Source: Solanum dulcamara
Taxonomy: Eukaryota > Streptophyta > Magnoliopsida > Solanales > Solanaceae
Length of the DNA: 64,000 nucleotides
Direction: 5' to 3'
Assembly: GCF_947179165.1 (NCBI RefSeq)
Contig: NC_077245.1
Coordinates: forward strand, 40,975,286-41,039,285
Shown: positions 1 through 15,100 of the stretch, piece by piece
Numbering within the stretch: the first letter of the stretch is position 1
Layout of the letters: each line of letters begins with the position of its first letter
Position numbers and translations under genes: made by a program
The notes under the pieces: model-generated
What the model was told of the DNA's origin: nothing
The model's database searches: none
What the model saw: only the letters and a program-made list of their open reading frames with translations

Positions 1-138
1 ATAATGGGGTTCACTATTTCGAAGCTGAAGGTCCAAAATCGGCTTCATTCGTACGACCGCACAATCTTAGTTCCGGTTTCCCACTCTTGAAGGCCCTTGA
101 GTTTAGGTATCATGGAGAATCCACTAAAGAAGAAGAAG
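1..138 (+). CDS. TBCE: TBCE exon a: C-terminal half of CAP-Gly domain
   Basis: Translation from base 3 gives [10 protein letters not shown] followed by [12 protein letters not shown]. This is the end of a CAP-Gly domain, where the SFVRP motif is characteristic. The two leading bases finish a codon begun upstream. The exon ends at 138 before GTAATA and leaves one base for the next codon. The missing upstream part should contain the start and the GKNDG-type core of CAP-Gly, the part that contacts the alpha-tubulin C-terminus. Confidence 0.9.
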
Positions 139-3100
139 GTAATATCAACTGTAATTGATAATTGCTATCATTGTTTCGGCAATTCTCTTTTTCTTTAATC
201 TAGTATTGTCATTTTCTTTTGTGGTTTCGTGCTTAATGATATTGACTAGTCAAATAGGTATCCGAAGTTCGGTTTTTTCAATATTTTTTACTTGGGTGCC
301 TTTTAGGTTCTGTTGGCAAAATAGAATTTATGTGCTGAAAGATGTGTGATTTAACGACATGTAATTTAACCCTGTTAAGGGAACATTACAAGTATCTGAA
401 TCGACAACTAATATAGTTCCGTCATGTGAACAAGCCAGCCAACCTCACTGTGTAGTTTCAGAAAGCATAGGAGCTAGGACGTCACTCTCCCATATCTCAA
501 CTATACCTACTAAATGAAGCATGGGATTGTTAGTTTCTTGGACTAGGAACGTATGCTTTTCAATGAAGGGTCTATTTGGCTCCAAGTTTTACCTTAATTT
601 TGCAATCATTTCTTATCTTGTTGAACAATGACATCGTTCTTTGAGCAGTTATATACTTAATTAATTTTTTCTTTTCTATTATGCTCCAGATGAGATGTAT
701 GTTCTTTCTGCGTCAAACAAAAGGGTTTCTATTGAGCTGCTGGGTAAAGATAAAATTCAAAACAAGCTGAGTCAATTTGAGGAGTTGACAAGTGCATCAC
801 TTGCTTATTTAGGGGTTAGCTCAGCTGGACCCCCAGGTCATATCAATACGACTACACCAAGTAATTATGTGCTTCTCCATGTGCCTATTTTTCCTAATTG
901 TACATGATTGTTCCTTTATATTTTAAAGCTTCGATCTGTCATTTCCAACTTATGTGATACTTGCATTTTCTGTTAACTGAAGTCCAGGACTTTAATTTTG
1001 AGGAAGGTGATTATGAAATTTCTTATCTTCTTCTGTATCATACTGATTATTGATTTGTTAAGGTTTGGCCAGGAAGGAAGATATGAGTTTGTAGTGTTTT
1101 ATTTTCTGGAGTGTTTATCTTGTCAACTCCATATTTATAGTTGACTATCCATCTTTTCAAAAGCTTCTTGCTTACAATTGTTCCAAATTGAGTTTCCATG
1201 TTTGACTTGATACAATCATAAAAAAGAAGAGTTTCTTGCAAAGTATGATGTGTCAATATGAATATCCATATAGGATACATCAGCTGGATTCCACCTATGC
1301 CTGGCTGGTACAAACTCAATACTGATGGATCTGGCAAAAATAATCCATGTGGAGAAGTCTTGAGTGGTATTATCAGGGATTGCAATGGGAATTGGGAAGT
1401 TGGATTGTCGAAATGTATCCCCTTCACCACAAATACCTTTGCCTTAGGAAGCTATCAACATTATTACTCAAAACAATGTGTATACTCTAATATGACTGCA
1501 AATCAATCTTGGATAAGCTCTTAAAGCCCCTTTACAACATGTCTACTGGAAGCTAATCAGGTGGCTAATGCTTTGGCAAAGGAAGGCTGCAAGTTGGATA
1601 GCCAAACCAGCTTCAATACACATATGCTAATCCATTGGGAGCCTGCTACCACATCCAAGCTACAAACACAGATGTCAAGTAAACCTATGCACCAAGGTTA
1701 GAGAAGGTGTGTTCAAACTGAGTGTTATAGATGGGATTTGAACTTAGGATCTCTAGGTTGTCGCTTATATGCCTCAACAACTCAAACCATCCCATTGAGG
1801 ATGATAGTTTTTGGTTCTTATCTGGACGGAAAGCTTTTTTTTGCATTTGTAGTTGAGTAACATTCATTTGCAGAGCATCATTATTTGATTAATTTCCAAC
1901 CTTGTTCATTCTTTTTCCTTAAGTGGATGTAATCTTTAAGATTCTGGACCAATCATATTAAAAATATATGAGAACATTGCTGGTGAATGGAGTAAGTTCT
2001 GCTAAAGTTAAAGGTTGGGTGATCAAGTATAGGACAGTAGAGAGTTGAAAAACCAGGAACTAGGATTCCCTAATGTTGATCAATTTTGTCTAGGGTTTTA
2101 GGTCTCTATAGGTCTCTACCTCCACGAGGTAGGGGTAACGTATGTGTACACTGTACACTTTTATAGGATTTCACTGGGTATGTTGTTGTTGTTTTAGGTG
2201 TCCATTGCAGCAGGTCTCAGTGATATAGGTTTGAAAATCAGTAAAACATGTAATTTGGAAAGAAAAGCGCTTGAACGCCGAGAGGTTGAATAATTAGGGC
2301 TAAAAATCTAGCAAAGTTTTTAACGATTCTATGTGCACTTGAGCAATATGACCAAGATACTTATGAATACCTCTAAAACTTCTTGTTTTTATTGTCTGAG
2401 TATGGAAATGCAACCAAAGCATATACAGGTTGTAGTCATTAAAATATTGAGGTAAGGAGTCTTGCTCCCAAAGGGTATTTATTTGCCTGGCATATTTTGA
2501 AGCTGTTAAATGTACAACCTACTTTTAAAAGTCTACAACAGTGTAAAAATTGCAAATATATTAAATACTTATGAACTTAGACTCGACTTGTGGGATTTCA
2601 CTAGGTATGTTGTTGTATATTAAATACTTGTGAAGTTGAACGATGTCTTAGTGATCTGAAAGCAAGAAAGTAGTCTACTGAGTCTCTTTTGTTCTCGAGT
2701 TGTAAAAGACTTCTACTTTTCCCCTTTACTGTTTATACTAGTATTTTCATCCTAAGAGTGCAAAGACCTATAATCTCTAAATTCCATTCCTCAAGTCAAG
2801 GGTTTTGCTGACTCTCTTCTCCGGCGTTTCATCTCTTTTTCGACAACTCTTCGTGGATCTTCGATCACTTTCTTCGGCAAAATCGATTTGCTAATAGGGA
2901 GGATCTCTTTTACTCCCTTACTCTCTCGATCTCCTCTTTTTTCTTGTTTTTATTGCCTTCTATTTCCATCAGACTGTTCTTGTCCATTTGAACTTGATCC
3001 ATACCAAATCGGGACATTACCAACAATTTTCGACGTCATCCAACAAGCTCCGGTGACATTCAAAGATTTTTCGACGACTGCTAGCGAGTTTCAACGACAT

Positions 3101-6100
3101 TTCCAACGACATTTCCGACAGCTTCCAACGAGTATTGACGTCCTCTGACGACACCCAAATTTAGGTTTCTTGCTCTCTTCAAACCTTGTAGTGATACCAT
3201 GTCTGTCCTGCTCTTGCTCTTTCTCTTTCTCTTGATCTTGCTCCTTGTAAAACACTCTGAATTTAGTTGCATTGTTGTTGTTGACAGCTTGAATTTAGTT
3301 GTATCAATACATATATTGCTTGGGCTAGTTTTATATCAAAAGCTAGTGTATTAATTGGTTTTTTGTGCTTTTAGTCTTTGATAAATATTGCCTACATGTG
3401 CATTTTTCTATATATGTATATTGCCTACGTGTGTATTTTGATACTAGTTCTTTATCTAGTGTCACGTGTGTATTAATTTTGATTGTAGTATTATACATAC
3501 GAAGGGGAGCCTTGGAGTAACTGGTAAAGTTGCTGCCATGTGACCAGGAGGTCACGGGTTCAAGCCTTGGAAACAGCCTCTGGCAGAAATGCAAGGTAAG
3601 GCTGCGTACAATAGATCCATGTGGTCAGGCCCTTCCCCGGACCCTGCGCATAGCGGGAGCCTTAGTGCACCGGGCTGCCCTTTTTTTATTATACATATGC
3701 CATTGAGTCTTAGATTAGGTGCTTGCCTTTTAAACTTACTTTAGCCATAGTGGCCTTGGTAAAGATGGTCGACTAGGGTCTTGTCCTCTATAGGGGTCGG
3801 AAGTGGGAAGCAGGGGTGGATTTGGGGTTAAGGGGGCTGCCAGGCCGAGAATAGGGTCTTGGAACATAGGGACTTTGTTCGGAAAGTCTATTGGGTTAGT
3901 GAAGATTCTTAAGAGGAGGAAGATTAATATAGTTTGTATTTAGGAGACTAGATTGGTAGGTTCTAAGGCTCGGGACGTGGACAGGTTCAAACTTTGGTAC
4001 TTAGAAAGTCCGGGGAACAAGAATGGTATAGGCATTCTAGTAGATGGTGACTTAAGGGAGCCAGTGGTAGATGTTCGGAGGGTTAGCGATAGGATGTTGG
4101 CGATCAAGCTAGTCATTGTAGGGCAACCGTTGAATGTCGTTAGTGCCTATGTGCCATATTCAGGCTTAGAGAAGGAGATCAAGAATAATTTTTGGGAGGA
4201 ACTGGATGTGGTTTTGGGAGGTATTCCGGCCATAGAGAAGGTTTTGATTGGGAAAGATTTTAATGGCAACATGAGAGCAACTTCTAGTGATTTTGACAAT
4301 GTGCATGATGACATTGGTTTTGGGGTTAGAAATAGTGATGGAACTTCGCTCTTAGATTTTGCTATAGTTTTTGAGTTGGTGATAGCTAATTCGTACTTTC
4401 CCAAAAAGGATGACCATTTGATTACCCTCTGTAGTACGGTGACTAAAACTCAGATAGATGTCTTGCTTTTAAGGAAAGACGATAGAGGTCTTTGTAAGGA
4501 TTGCAAGGTTATCCCAAGTGAGAACCTTATTACTCAACACAAGCTTTTGGTGATTGGCCTGGAGATTAAGTGAGGAAGAAGGAAGAAACCGTTTGACGCC
4601 TGCTACTCTTGTGTAATTGGGGAGAAGTTGGCAGCGATAAGGGCTTGGAGGAGTAGTGGGGATAGGGGAAACATGTGGGATAAGACAACTAGTTGTATTA
4701 GAGAAGCAACTAGAGAGGTGCTCGGGGTGTCGAAGGCTAACTTTGGTGGCCGCTGAGGAGATTGGTGGTGGAATGGAGAAGTCCAAGGCAAAGTGGAAGC
4801 AAAGAAAGTTGCGTATGCAAAGTGGGTGGGCTGCACAGACGAGAAAGAGAAGCAAGCAAATTGGGAATGTTGTAAGGCGACAAGAACGGAGGCTAAGTTA
4901 GTAGGTCACAGTAGGTAAGGGGACAATTTTTGAAAGACTGTATATTGAATTAGGGGACAAAGGCGGAGATAAGAAGTTGTACAGGATCGCGAAGGTAAGA
5001 GAAAGGAAGGCTCTAGACTTGGCCCAAGTGAATTGTATCAAAGATGAAGAAGGCAATATGTTGGTGGAGGAGACCCTTATTAAGCAAAGATGACAAACGT
5101 ACTTCCACAGACTCTTGAATGAAGATGGGGACAAAGACATTGTGTGAGGTGAGTTGGAGCACTCCAAGAGATGTCTGGATTTTGGGTACTATAGGCGTTT
5201 TAAGGTTGAGTAGGTGAAGCATGCTATTAGTAGGTTGAGCAGGGGAAAAGCGACATGTCTAGATGAGCTCCAGGTGGAGTTCTAGAAGAGCACGTATCAG
5301 TTTTGGAATGGTAGACTAGCTAATTCAATGTCATTTTTAAGATGCTAAGATGCTTGAGGAATAGAGGTGGAGTATGATGGTTTTCCTGTACAAGAATAAG
5401 GGTGATATCCAAAATTGCAACAATTATAGGGGTATTAAGTTAAGCCACACTATGAAAGTTTGAGAGTGGTAGAGATGAGGGTGAGGAGGAGTATGTCTAT
5501 TTTCGAGAATTAGTTTGGGTTCATGCCAGTGTTGTCAAAGGTGCGCATAAAGCGCATTTAAGCCCTGAAGCGAAGCTCAAAATGTGTGAACGCTTCGCCT
5601 CGCTTAATTTGTTCTTCCGTGTCGTCATCAAGGTTCTAAGGCATACTTTTCCTTACCAATGAACCTTTTCTGAAGAGGCGACACTAAACAATTGATATTT
5701 CACTTTATAGTAATTATGTAACACCCCAAAAGTCTGAAAGTTGGTTGAAGGGAAATTGTTGTAGAAAACTCACTGGTGCAAGCTTTTACGAGCTGACCTA
5801 CGGGTCGTTAGAAGTGCTACGACCTGTAGGAGGGTAGTCGTAGGAAGCCCTGATACTTAGAAAAAAGAATTTCAAGTTTCAGAAGTTTTGGATGGATCCA
5901 CCTATGGTCCGTACAAGGACCTACGGATCGTAGGAGGCACTCGTAGGAAGGTTCCCGAGGTTGGGAATTTTTTTCGAGTTTCATAATAATTCCTACAGAC
6001 CAACAGGACGGTCTGTAGATAGGATTGCGGCCTGTAGGAGGGTTCATAGGCGGAGATTCAGAGAAGTTGGGATGTTGAGTTCTTAAGTTGTACAGGAAGT

Positions 6101-9100
6101 TTGACGACCCGTAGGGTCTTCCGACCCATAGACCTGGGTCGTAGGGTAAATTCCTGCAATCCAAATTTTTGGACATGGTTTTTACGAACCAAAAGCATGA
6201 TCCGTAGGAGGACCTACGACCCATAGGTGGGGTCCGTAGGTCACTTCTGGCAGAATTAATTTAGGGATATTTTGGACATTTCCTATTCTTTTAACACCTA
6301 AGCTATGTCGTTTTGACTACTTTCCCACGATCTATACCTACCCAAAACCTTCAAATTTACCCCATTCACTCATTCACTTAAAAATTCTCTAAGGCACAAA
6401 AGGGTTCCTTTCCAAGATTCCTCTTCTCCTCCAAGCTAGGGTTTCAAGGTTCAAGCCTTCTCTCAAGGTTCAAGGCTAGATTTCAATGAGGTATGTTGGA
6501 ATTTTATCCATGGATCCTTTCTATCTACAGAGTCCCAAAGATTTCTCTCCTTTTTCTATGAATTTCAATTCAAGTTTGTAGGGTTTTGATGATCTTGCAT
6601 TGGGTTCAATCAACTATGCTTTCATTCAATGTCATGATCTTAATTACATGTTTTTGATGAATTTCACGTGAGCCCATGCATTGTGCCTATTTTATGATTA
6701 TGAACTATATTTGAAGAATTATGCATGCATCATGAATTTATGACTATGATTTTCAAGGATGTTTTTTCACGAAAAGAATCAATTACGATTCTTATGAAGA
6801 CAAAGGTTGCTTCATTATAAGGAATGCTATCATGAAGGTTTTCCATGATTTTTCTATGAATGAGCTTATCATGATTTTGATGCTTAGATAAGTATCTTAT
6901 AAAATTTTTATGAAATCATGATTGTTAAATGGCTATTCTTATGATGTTCAATTATGCTATGATGAAATTATGCTATGTTTATGACTATTTTTGTTGAGAG
7001 TTGACCTAGTACCGAGCGGATATTAGGATGGAGGCTCTTCCGTTAGTAGAGGTCGGGTCTCTAATAGCAATCCCGTTGTCCCCTAACTACGTGCCCTCGT
7101 AGGATTGCCTTAATTGGCCCTAGTTAGTGGATCTACAATAGCTCATGTTTATGGTCCTTACCTTGGCAAGTAGGACAATCTCTTTTCGGCGTGGGAGGAA
7201 TGAAATTGGACTCCGCATTAAAGCTCACGTGGTTTATGTCGGTTACAGAATCTCTCACTTATGTTATGATTTAACTATGAATTTCTTCTATGTTTTTCTT
7301 TGACCATGTTTTATGCTTCCAATGATGTGAGTCTTAACATGTTGTAACTTGATCATTGCATTATTACGTTTCATGTCATGCATTGCACATTCTCCATACT
7401 CAGTATATCCTATAGTACTGACACATACTTCTTTTGCCTATATTATTCTATAATATAAGTCACGACGCTCCTACCTACGCCTGTGGCTAGTCAGAAACTC
7501 TCATATTCAGAATATGCATGTTGCAGAGACGGAGATGCCGAGGTGGATGTATGGTCATACTAAGAGCGATAAGGTTAGAAATGAGAATATTCGTAATAAG
7601 GTGGGAGTGGCCTCCGTGGTGGACAAAATGAGGGAAGCAAGACTGAGATGATTTGGACATGTGAAGAGGAGATGCACAGGTGCACCAGTGAGGAGCTATA
7701 AGAGGCTGGTTATACAAGGTACAAGGAGAGGCAGAGGTAGGCTGATGAAGTATTGGAGAGAAGTGATAAGACAAAATATGACCCAACTTCAGGTTACCGA
7801 GGATATGACCTTAGATAGGAGGGTGTGGAAGACACCTATTAGGGTGGAAGATTAGTAGATAGTGTAGTATTGTCTTTCTTAGGGTGATTGGTATTTGTCA
7901 TCGTCTTTATACTAGTATTATTGTAGTACTTGATTAGATATTTCAATTATCGCACTATTTTTGTTGTTACTTGCTATGCTTTCGTCATTATCTCCGTCTT
8001 CTTTGTACCTGGATTTGTTGCACTTGAGCCGGGGGTCTTTCGAAAACACTCTCTTTACCTCCACGAGGTAGTGTTAAGGTCTGCGTACATTCTACCCTCC
8101 CTAGCCCACTTGTGGGATTTCACTAGGTATGTTGTTGTTCTTAAGAAGAACATAGCACAATTGAACAAAGATCCATAGATGTTACACCAACCAATCGGGA
8201 TTAAAGGTTAGCATGTTGGTACACTTAAAATTAGGGGAGGTGTTGCCAGGAGTGTTTAGATTTATATATCAGTAAAATATAACTAGAATTTCTAGTGGTA
8301 GAGAACCCTTAATTTGTCTTAAAGACAAGTCTTTGAGTGTTGGAATGCAATGTGTGCAAATGGAGCAATGGATGTTGAGGATATATAGCCGACCCTAGCT
8401 AGTTAGAGATTGAGGTGCATGTTTTTTTTTTTTTTTTTGCTGGTGCTGCTTTCTATCTACTAACATTTGCTTACATTTTAGTTTTTCAGTTTCATGATTC
8501 AGCCCTGTGAGCATTCTAACAGGAAGCAAACTTTTACCTGAACTTTACACGCCTTTGTTGCAGGATTAAAGGAGCTTGATTTGACTGGAAGCCTGCTTTC
8601 TGATTGGAGGGTAATGCATTGCTTCTCTGAGTGAAATTGGATCCTATTCTGTTTGGTTGTGTAAGTCTAGCATATTCCAGATTGTAACCAGATCCTTTTC
8701 TGAAGCACTCTCTACATGTTGAATGGTTATGTGATGTGATGATTTTTACTATGTCCAATTTTATGGTGATATAGTTTGATTTTGGGCATAGATTAAGAAG
8801 TTAATTTTGACCACATGACATGCTCTTCATAGAAAAACCTTTTTTGTAGTAGTAAAGAAGGTGAACCAGCTACTACGAAAACATTTGATCATGGTTTAAA
8901 TCTGAAATGGTTAATTGCATCTTAAAGCCGAATAGTTTCAAGGGTCTGTTGGACTGTAAATGTCTTGAACATTAGACTGAAAACTTGTCATGTGAACTGG
9001 TTAAAGTTTAGATATCAAATGGGAAGGAGAGGGAAAACTTGTTTTCATGCTGATTTCCTTTTCCATAATACCTTACTCAGAGTTTACTTTATTAGATATA

Positions 9101-12100
9101 ATAAAATATATTGGATTTTCAACTCTAAAAGGGCCAATTCAACTTTGACCTTGTCTCAAGAAAGCATTTGAGTCCAACTTTTTGGTCATTATACTTAGTT
9201 GGACTGCAGAATGTAGAGAGTCAAAGTCGAAAAGAGTACTCGTATCATTAATTGCAGGACTCTTTGTATTCAATCATTTTTGTGCATTGTCGTATGCAGA
9301 ACTGTGGTACCAGTGCGTTTGCTCTCTCTATTAAAAAAATCCTGTTTAGCTGAGCAAGCATATCTTCGCAGGAAATTGCTGCAATCTGGAAAGAGTTGCC
9401 TGCTCTTGTAACTCTGAACTTATCATACAACATCATGTCTCACGATATAAGTGGGATGCCCCTGCTAAATCACATCAAAGTTGTTGTTTTGAACCACACT
9501 GGTATATGCTGGAAACAGGTGAGAGTAGCCTTATTGCTGTCTTCTTCCATTTAACTTAAATCGTTTATTGAGTAAGAGGTATTTGATATGGCAGGTCGAA
9601 ATGCTTAAAGACTCTATCCCTCTTGTTGAAGAGATCCATCTGATGGGAAATAAACTGAGAGATATAACGGTGTGTTTTTCCTTAGTAGAGTTATTGGCAG
9701 TTAAATCTCAAATTTCCGATGTTATTATCCACAAGTTTTATGAGTTCTTCTTACTGAAGATAAATAGCTGTCTTATTTTTTTTATTTTTTTTTGAAAATC
9801 TTTTTGTGATCTCTCTTATACAGGGAAACTTGTCACATAACAAAACAAACACTTGTTAACTCACTATCCAGAAAATTCCTTCAAAATTCCACTGATATAT
9901 GCTTAATCATGCTAGAAGCTATTGCAAAAACTAAAGGAACGATTGAAAATAAAGTTGTGATTTGAAGCCCATGAGTTTGCACGATGATTCACCTATTATC
10001 TAGCAGAAACTTCGTTGTGACTCCAACCTTTGCTTTTGTTCCTGAATCTTCATCATTTTCTTATGAGTGAATGGATCATCTGTGAGATAAGAGGATGACG
10101 AGAATTTTGGGGAGGTGCTCTCAGCAATGGTCGCAAGATGATTGTGGGATACACAACCAAATACTCCAGATAGAATCCCAAATTTGGTTTTGTTTTGCCA
10201 TTTCTTATAGTTTAACAGGAAAATCCATATATCTCGACTCTCATATTGACCACTAAGGTTTTATGAGATTCTGCATGGTAATAACAAGTACTTGCTTAGT
10301 TTTGTTTGCCACGTGAAAATTGGGGCGATGAAGTTTGCTACTGCATTCAGCCATTAGGGTGGAGAACATTTAAATGGGTCGAAATCAATTTAACAGATAA
10401 TGTCCAGTCAAATGTCGGTTCCAGAATTACCAGAGCAAAATTTTTAATTTTCAGATGAAAGGCATATATACTGTTTGAAAGTTCCTACGATCTCTGTCCT
10501 CTGAGTAAAGTGCTGATCAATAATCATACTTCATTTCCTAGTCACTGACATCAAGTACAGTTACTATTCTACTATTCTCATGTCTGTAACCAATAGAGTA
10601 CTAAATGAGCTTCCATATGAAGTACAAGGATGAATATCTTCATATATGTAAATTAGATAGAGGTCTCGTGGTTAATGAAGTGCATTGAGAACCATGAAGT
10701 CTCAGGTTCAAATCCTGGAAAACAATTTCATTTGTCTAAGCCTTGGTAGATAGAGTTACACCATATAGCAGGTACATTGTGGAATTAGTTGAGGTATGCG
10801 CAAGCTGGCCCACACACCACGGTTATAAAAAATATTAATCTAAATTATTCACTGATTTGCTTAAATATTTTATTTTCTTTTCCAGCCATTATCTTCAGAT
10901 ATTGTTCATGGATTTGATTCTCTCCGTCTTCTCAATTTGGAGAATAACTTTATAGCTGCCTGGGATGAAATCTTGAAGCTGTCACAGTTAAAAAGGTGAT
11001 GCAAATTAATGTCCTCGTCAAACACATTAATGTTATGTTGCATGTCATTGAGATTTTGGTTGCCGTCTTTCATTCAGATTGGAACAGCTCTTTTTGAATA
11101 ACAACTGTATCAGTCATATCTGGTACCCTGATCATAATTCATTATCTGAACCACCCAACAGTCACGAACTTCTTGGGGAAAGCTTTAGGCCTTTCCAGAA
11201 TCTTCGGTGCCTTCTCGTGGGTAATGCTGCAACTCTTTCTAGAATTAACATTAATCCTGGATATTTAATTGAGATTTAACTGGTAGGTTACTTGTTGCAT
11301 TTACAGGAGGGAACAAAATTGAAGACTTTTCTTCTATTGATACTCTTAATCTTTTTCCTAATTTGTTGGTAAGATTTTTGTAAGCATTTTTTCATGAATT
11401 ATTTGGATAATGATTTGTTACTATAGGTTAAACTCTTATCTGGAAAACGAATGTAAGAAACTGGTGTTTGTATCTAAATTCATGTGGTGGAGCTTCATAT
11501 CAAGTGACCTTAAATATTATAGTGTTACACATTAGATGCATATCTTGAAATTATGCAAGCACTACATGTGTCTTTTTCTTTCTCCTCCACTATCTTCCAG
11601 AACACGTTGCTGGTATGATAATTACGGCATAATGTGGTTGTTTCCCTCCTCAGACTCCACGGTGTGGGATTCCACTGAGTTGTTGTTGTTGTTGTAATGT
11701 GGTTGTTTCCATTGGATCTCACTTTGTATCCAAATGGTTCTTGTAATTTAGAACTTTGCATTTTACTCGAGGGATAACCTGTTCTCTTTGCATTTATTAT
11801 GGGCTTATGAGAACTATAGATCATGATTTTTTTTTATTGTATTATTAGCTGACTTTCTGTACTTGCATACAATAAAAATAGTTTTTCCATCAATAAGTCT
11901 CAACGAGCAAAGTGCAAGCTAGCTTTTAAAGCTATAGCCATGCGTAAGCTGTATGTGTTGTCACTAATTTAAGCTATGGTTCTGTCTTTCACATTGTCAT
12001 GCTACTTTTGTTTCACCTCCCTCCAATATTCAAGGTTCTTCTTGAAGCATTTAAATCTTGAGTGGGCATTTATCAGGCATAACTATAGTCGAACAAATAA

Positions 12101-15100
12101 ATAAAAAAATTCTAAAAGAATATCATTGTTGACTAACAACTATCCTAGACATAGTATTTCTTCTCAAAGAAAACTATTCTAGAGATACTACATTTGTCAA
12201 AAGATGTTCAAAATTTGTAACTGCTTAAAACCTTGCATTGGTCTATTTAATATAACATAATGGAAAGAGCTAAACTGACATGTCAAAAGGGGGTGTGTAG
12301 TGCAACTCTTATCGCTGTAGGGAAGAAAATGACGTCCCATTATTCTCTTCTGTCGTTGAAGTTCTTTTATCATTAAAGACCAAAGATTGCTAACTGCAGT
12401 GATCCACAATTTACTTGCTTGCTATCTATACAAGTGTAGCTCCTAGAAAATTTAACTCACTACAAGCCCTGGGATCTTGTTTCAAATTTATGTTATTTGT
12501 TCAAATTTTCGTAGGATATAAGGCTTTCTGAGAATCCAATAGCAGATCCAAGAAAAGGTGGTGTGCCCCGGTTTGTTTTGATTGCTCGCCTTGCAAAAGT
12601 TGAAATTTTAAATGGAAGCCAGGTAAATTCCTTATATTCTATTGGCTCATTTTTGCAAGCATTTGAAGTTGCTCAAGTCTTTCGTTCCTTCTATTTCTTT
12701 CAGGTTAGTCCTCGAGAGAGGAAGGACTCTGAAATTCGGTATGTTCTCTTTCTTGTGTAGCATGTGCTAATTTCAGAGTGATTACATCTTGATCATTATT
12801 ATTTACCTATGCATCTTGAAATCTTTTTTTGGTAAAGTAATTAAATGATATTAGAAAAGCATCAAGGAGATGTAAAGTTACAAAGGAACAAAAGAAGCTG
12901 CTCCAAACAGAATTCATGAAGCATGCTTGGCAAAAGACCTGTAAAAACAGCCAAAAGAAATCCCTACATCTCTACTGAACTATAGATAGGGAACTAATGG
13001 TAATGAATAATCATGAGTCCAATATGTAGCTGGTTTATTGTTGAGAAGCATGCTTTAACTAATCTTCGTTATTATTAGTGGAAAGGTGGCACCTGTACTT
13101 GTACAATTAATCACCTATATTATTAGTTCCTGTTTCTTTTCGTCCTTTCTTTTTTGTTTTTGGGAGGGGTGGGGGGTGGGGTGTAAAACCTATTTTAGTC
13201 TCTTTATGTTTGAAATATATTAACTGAGTACCCATCATGTACGGAAAAGTGTCTGTCCATCTATTAAAGTTTAACTTCAAATTTTATTTGAGATATTTAT
13301 CGAAATTACGGGAACTTCTAAACAGAAGCCAAAAAACTAAAGGGAAGTTCTTATTCTTCTTTCTCTTAATCCTGCATCAGCTGTTCTTTGAGAAGTATAG
13401 CTGGTATAAATTGTACTGTGAGATAAATTAAAAGCTAAAGCCTTTGCTTACTTAAGTCAGTCAGCAGTCTATTTATGTGTTTTGTTTGAACTTCGCAAAT
13501 CTGAGGCATATTATTTGTTGGTTATTGTGATATTCTTAACTTGTTTTGATAGTTTTTTCCTTTTATTTTTAGAAAGGTAACCGTTTGTATTCATAGTAAA
13601 GCTCAGAACCAAAAAGCTACTCAGCTGTGAACTTTACAAACAAAAGTATAGAGGGATCCTGTCTTCACAAAATCTTACGCATAGCCAATTAAATTTAACA
13701 AATCCCCAATGTTCCCCTACATGTTCTGTTTACACCAAAAAAAAAGGCAGACAATTCATCCTGATCTTTTGGATGGAGTTGCTAGTGTCTTAAGAAAATC
13801 TCGAGTTTCTTTACTTCCAAGTAATCCACCATACACAAGCTGGAATGATCATCTACCAATCTTCTACATTGATTCTCCTCCCACACTCTTCCAACAGTTT
13901 AGAAAATCTATAGTAGAACTAGGCATAGTCCAATTTATGCCAATAATATAAAAGAATACGTACCACAGATTTGTAGTTGTTTTGCAATGTAAGAAAAGCT
14001 GCTCATTGCTTTCACATTCTTGACCACATAAAGGACATCTTGAACAAATCTGAAGACCTCTTCTTTGTAATTTCTCTTGGGTGAGGCAGGCTTTCCTTTT
14101 TGGTTTGCAAGCATTGGTGGAATGAGGATAGTGTTTTTTACGTTGTTGCTGATTGATTCTTTGGGAAAATACACTAACTTGAGGCACTTTACTAGATTTT
14201 AATGGAGTCATTGTCCAGATAATAGACTTTGAAATCCTTCTTCAGGTATGTCCGTTTGGTCATGTCTAAATGCCAGGATAACCCAGAGGAAATTAAGAAG
14301 CTTCACCCCAGGTATATATTTTATTTATGACGTAAATGTGTCTTCAAATATTTTTGATATGGCTACTTGGCTAGTATATCAAGAAGCCAGCATTTCGTAT
14401 ATTTGGTCTCTGGAAAATGTTAGCTTGTGTCATTTGTACAAATTGGTTCGATGATATTTTGGAAAAAAATGTAGTACCTACATTGGAAAATAAATACTTC
14501 AACCTATTCCTCTGTTTTTTTAATTTTACTTGCTTCTATCTAAGTTGTATGCATTGATAGTGTTAACTTTTACACGATCAGTTTATTTTGACCTTTTATA
14601 GAAGATTATTTCCCTTTTTTAAAGATGCCAATTTAATATTTGTATATAAAATTTGTCTACTCTCTACTGTTGCCTTTTAAATGACCTGATTGTGAAATTT
14701 TTTACACCATCAATGCATAGAACTTATACTCATATGATAACTACATTTACTCAAGTAATCAAGGGGTCATTTGGTGTGAGGGATAAAAATAAATAGCCTT
14801 GGGATAAAAAAATAGTCTAGGAATAAAATTTTGGTGTCTTGTTTGGTTGTCAAGTTTGGGATAACTTATCCCATCGTTTATACCATAGTGATGGGATAAG
14901 TTATCCATATACATGGTGGGATAAGTTATCCTAGGATAACTAATTTCAGAATAATTAATACTGAGATAACTTATTTTCAACCAAACGACCCCTGAGAGTA
15001 TTAACTGGTTATCAAAAAGTAACTAAGGCCTCATTTGTTTGCACTTAATGGATGTCTGAATTTGAATGGCTCAGACATTAGACCATTAAGGGGTCGTTTG

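Noticed and set aside
5817..6224. 135-codon open frame on the minus strand
   Set aside because: It is produced by the palindrome array in a gypsy LTR; not conserved in the other LTR copies.
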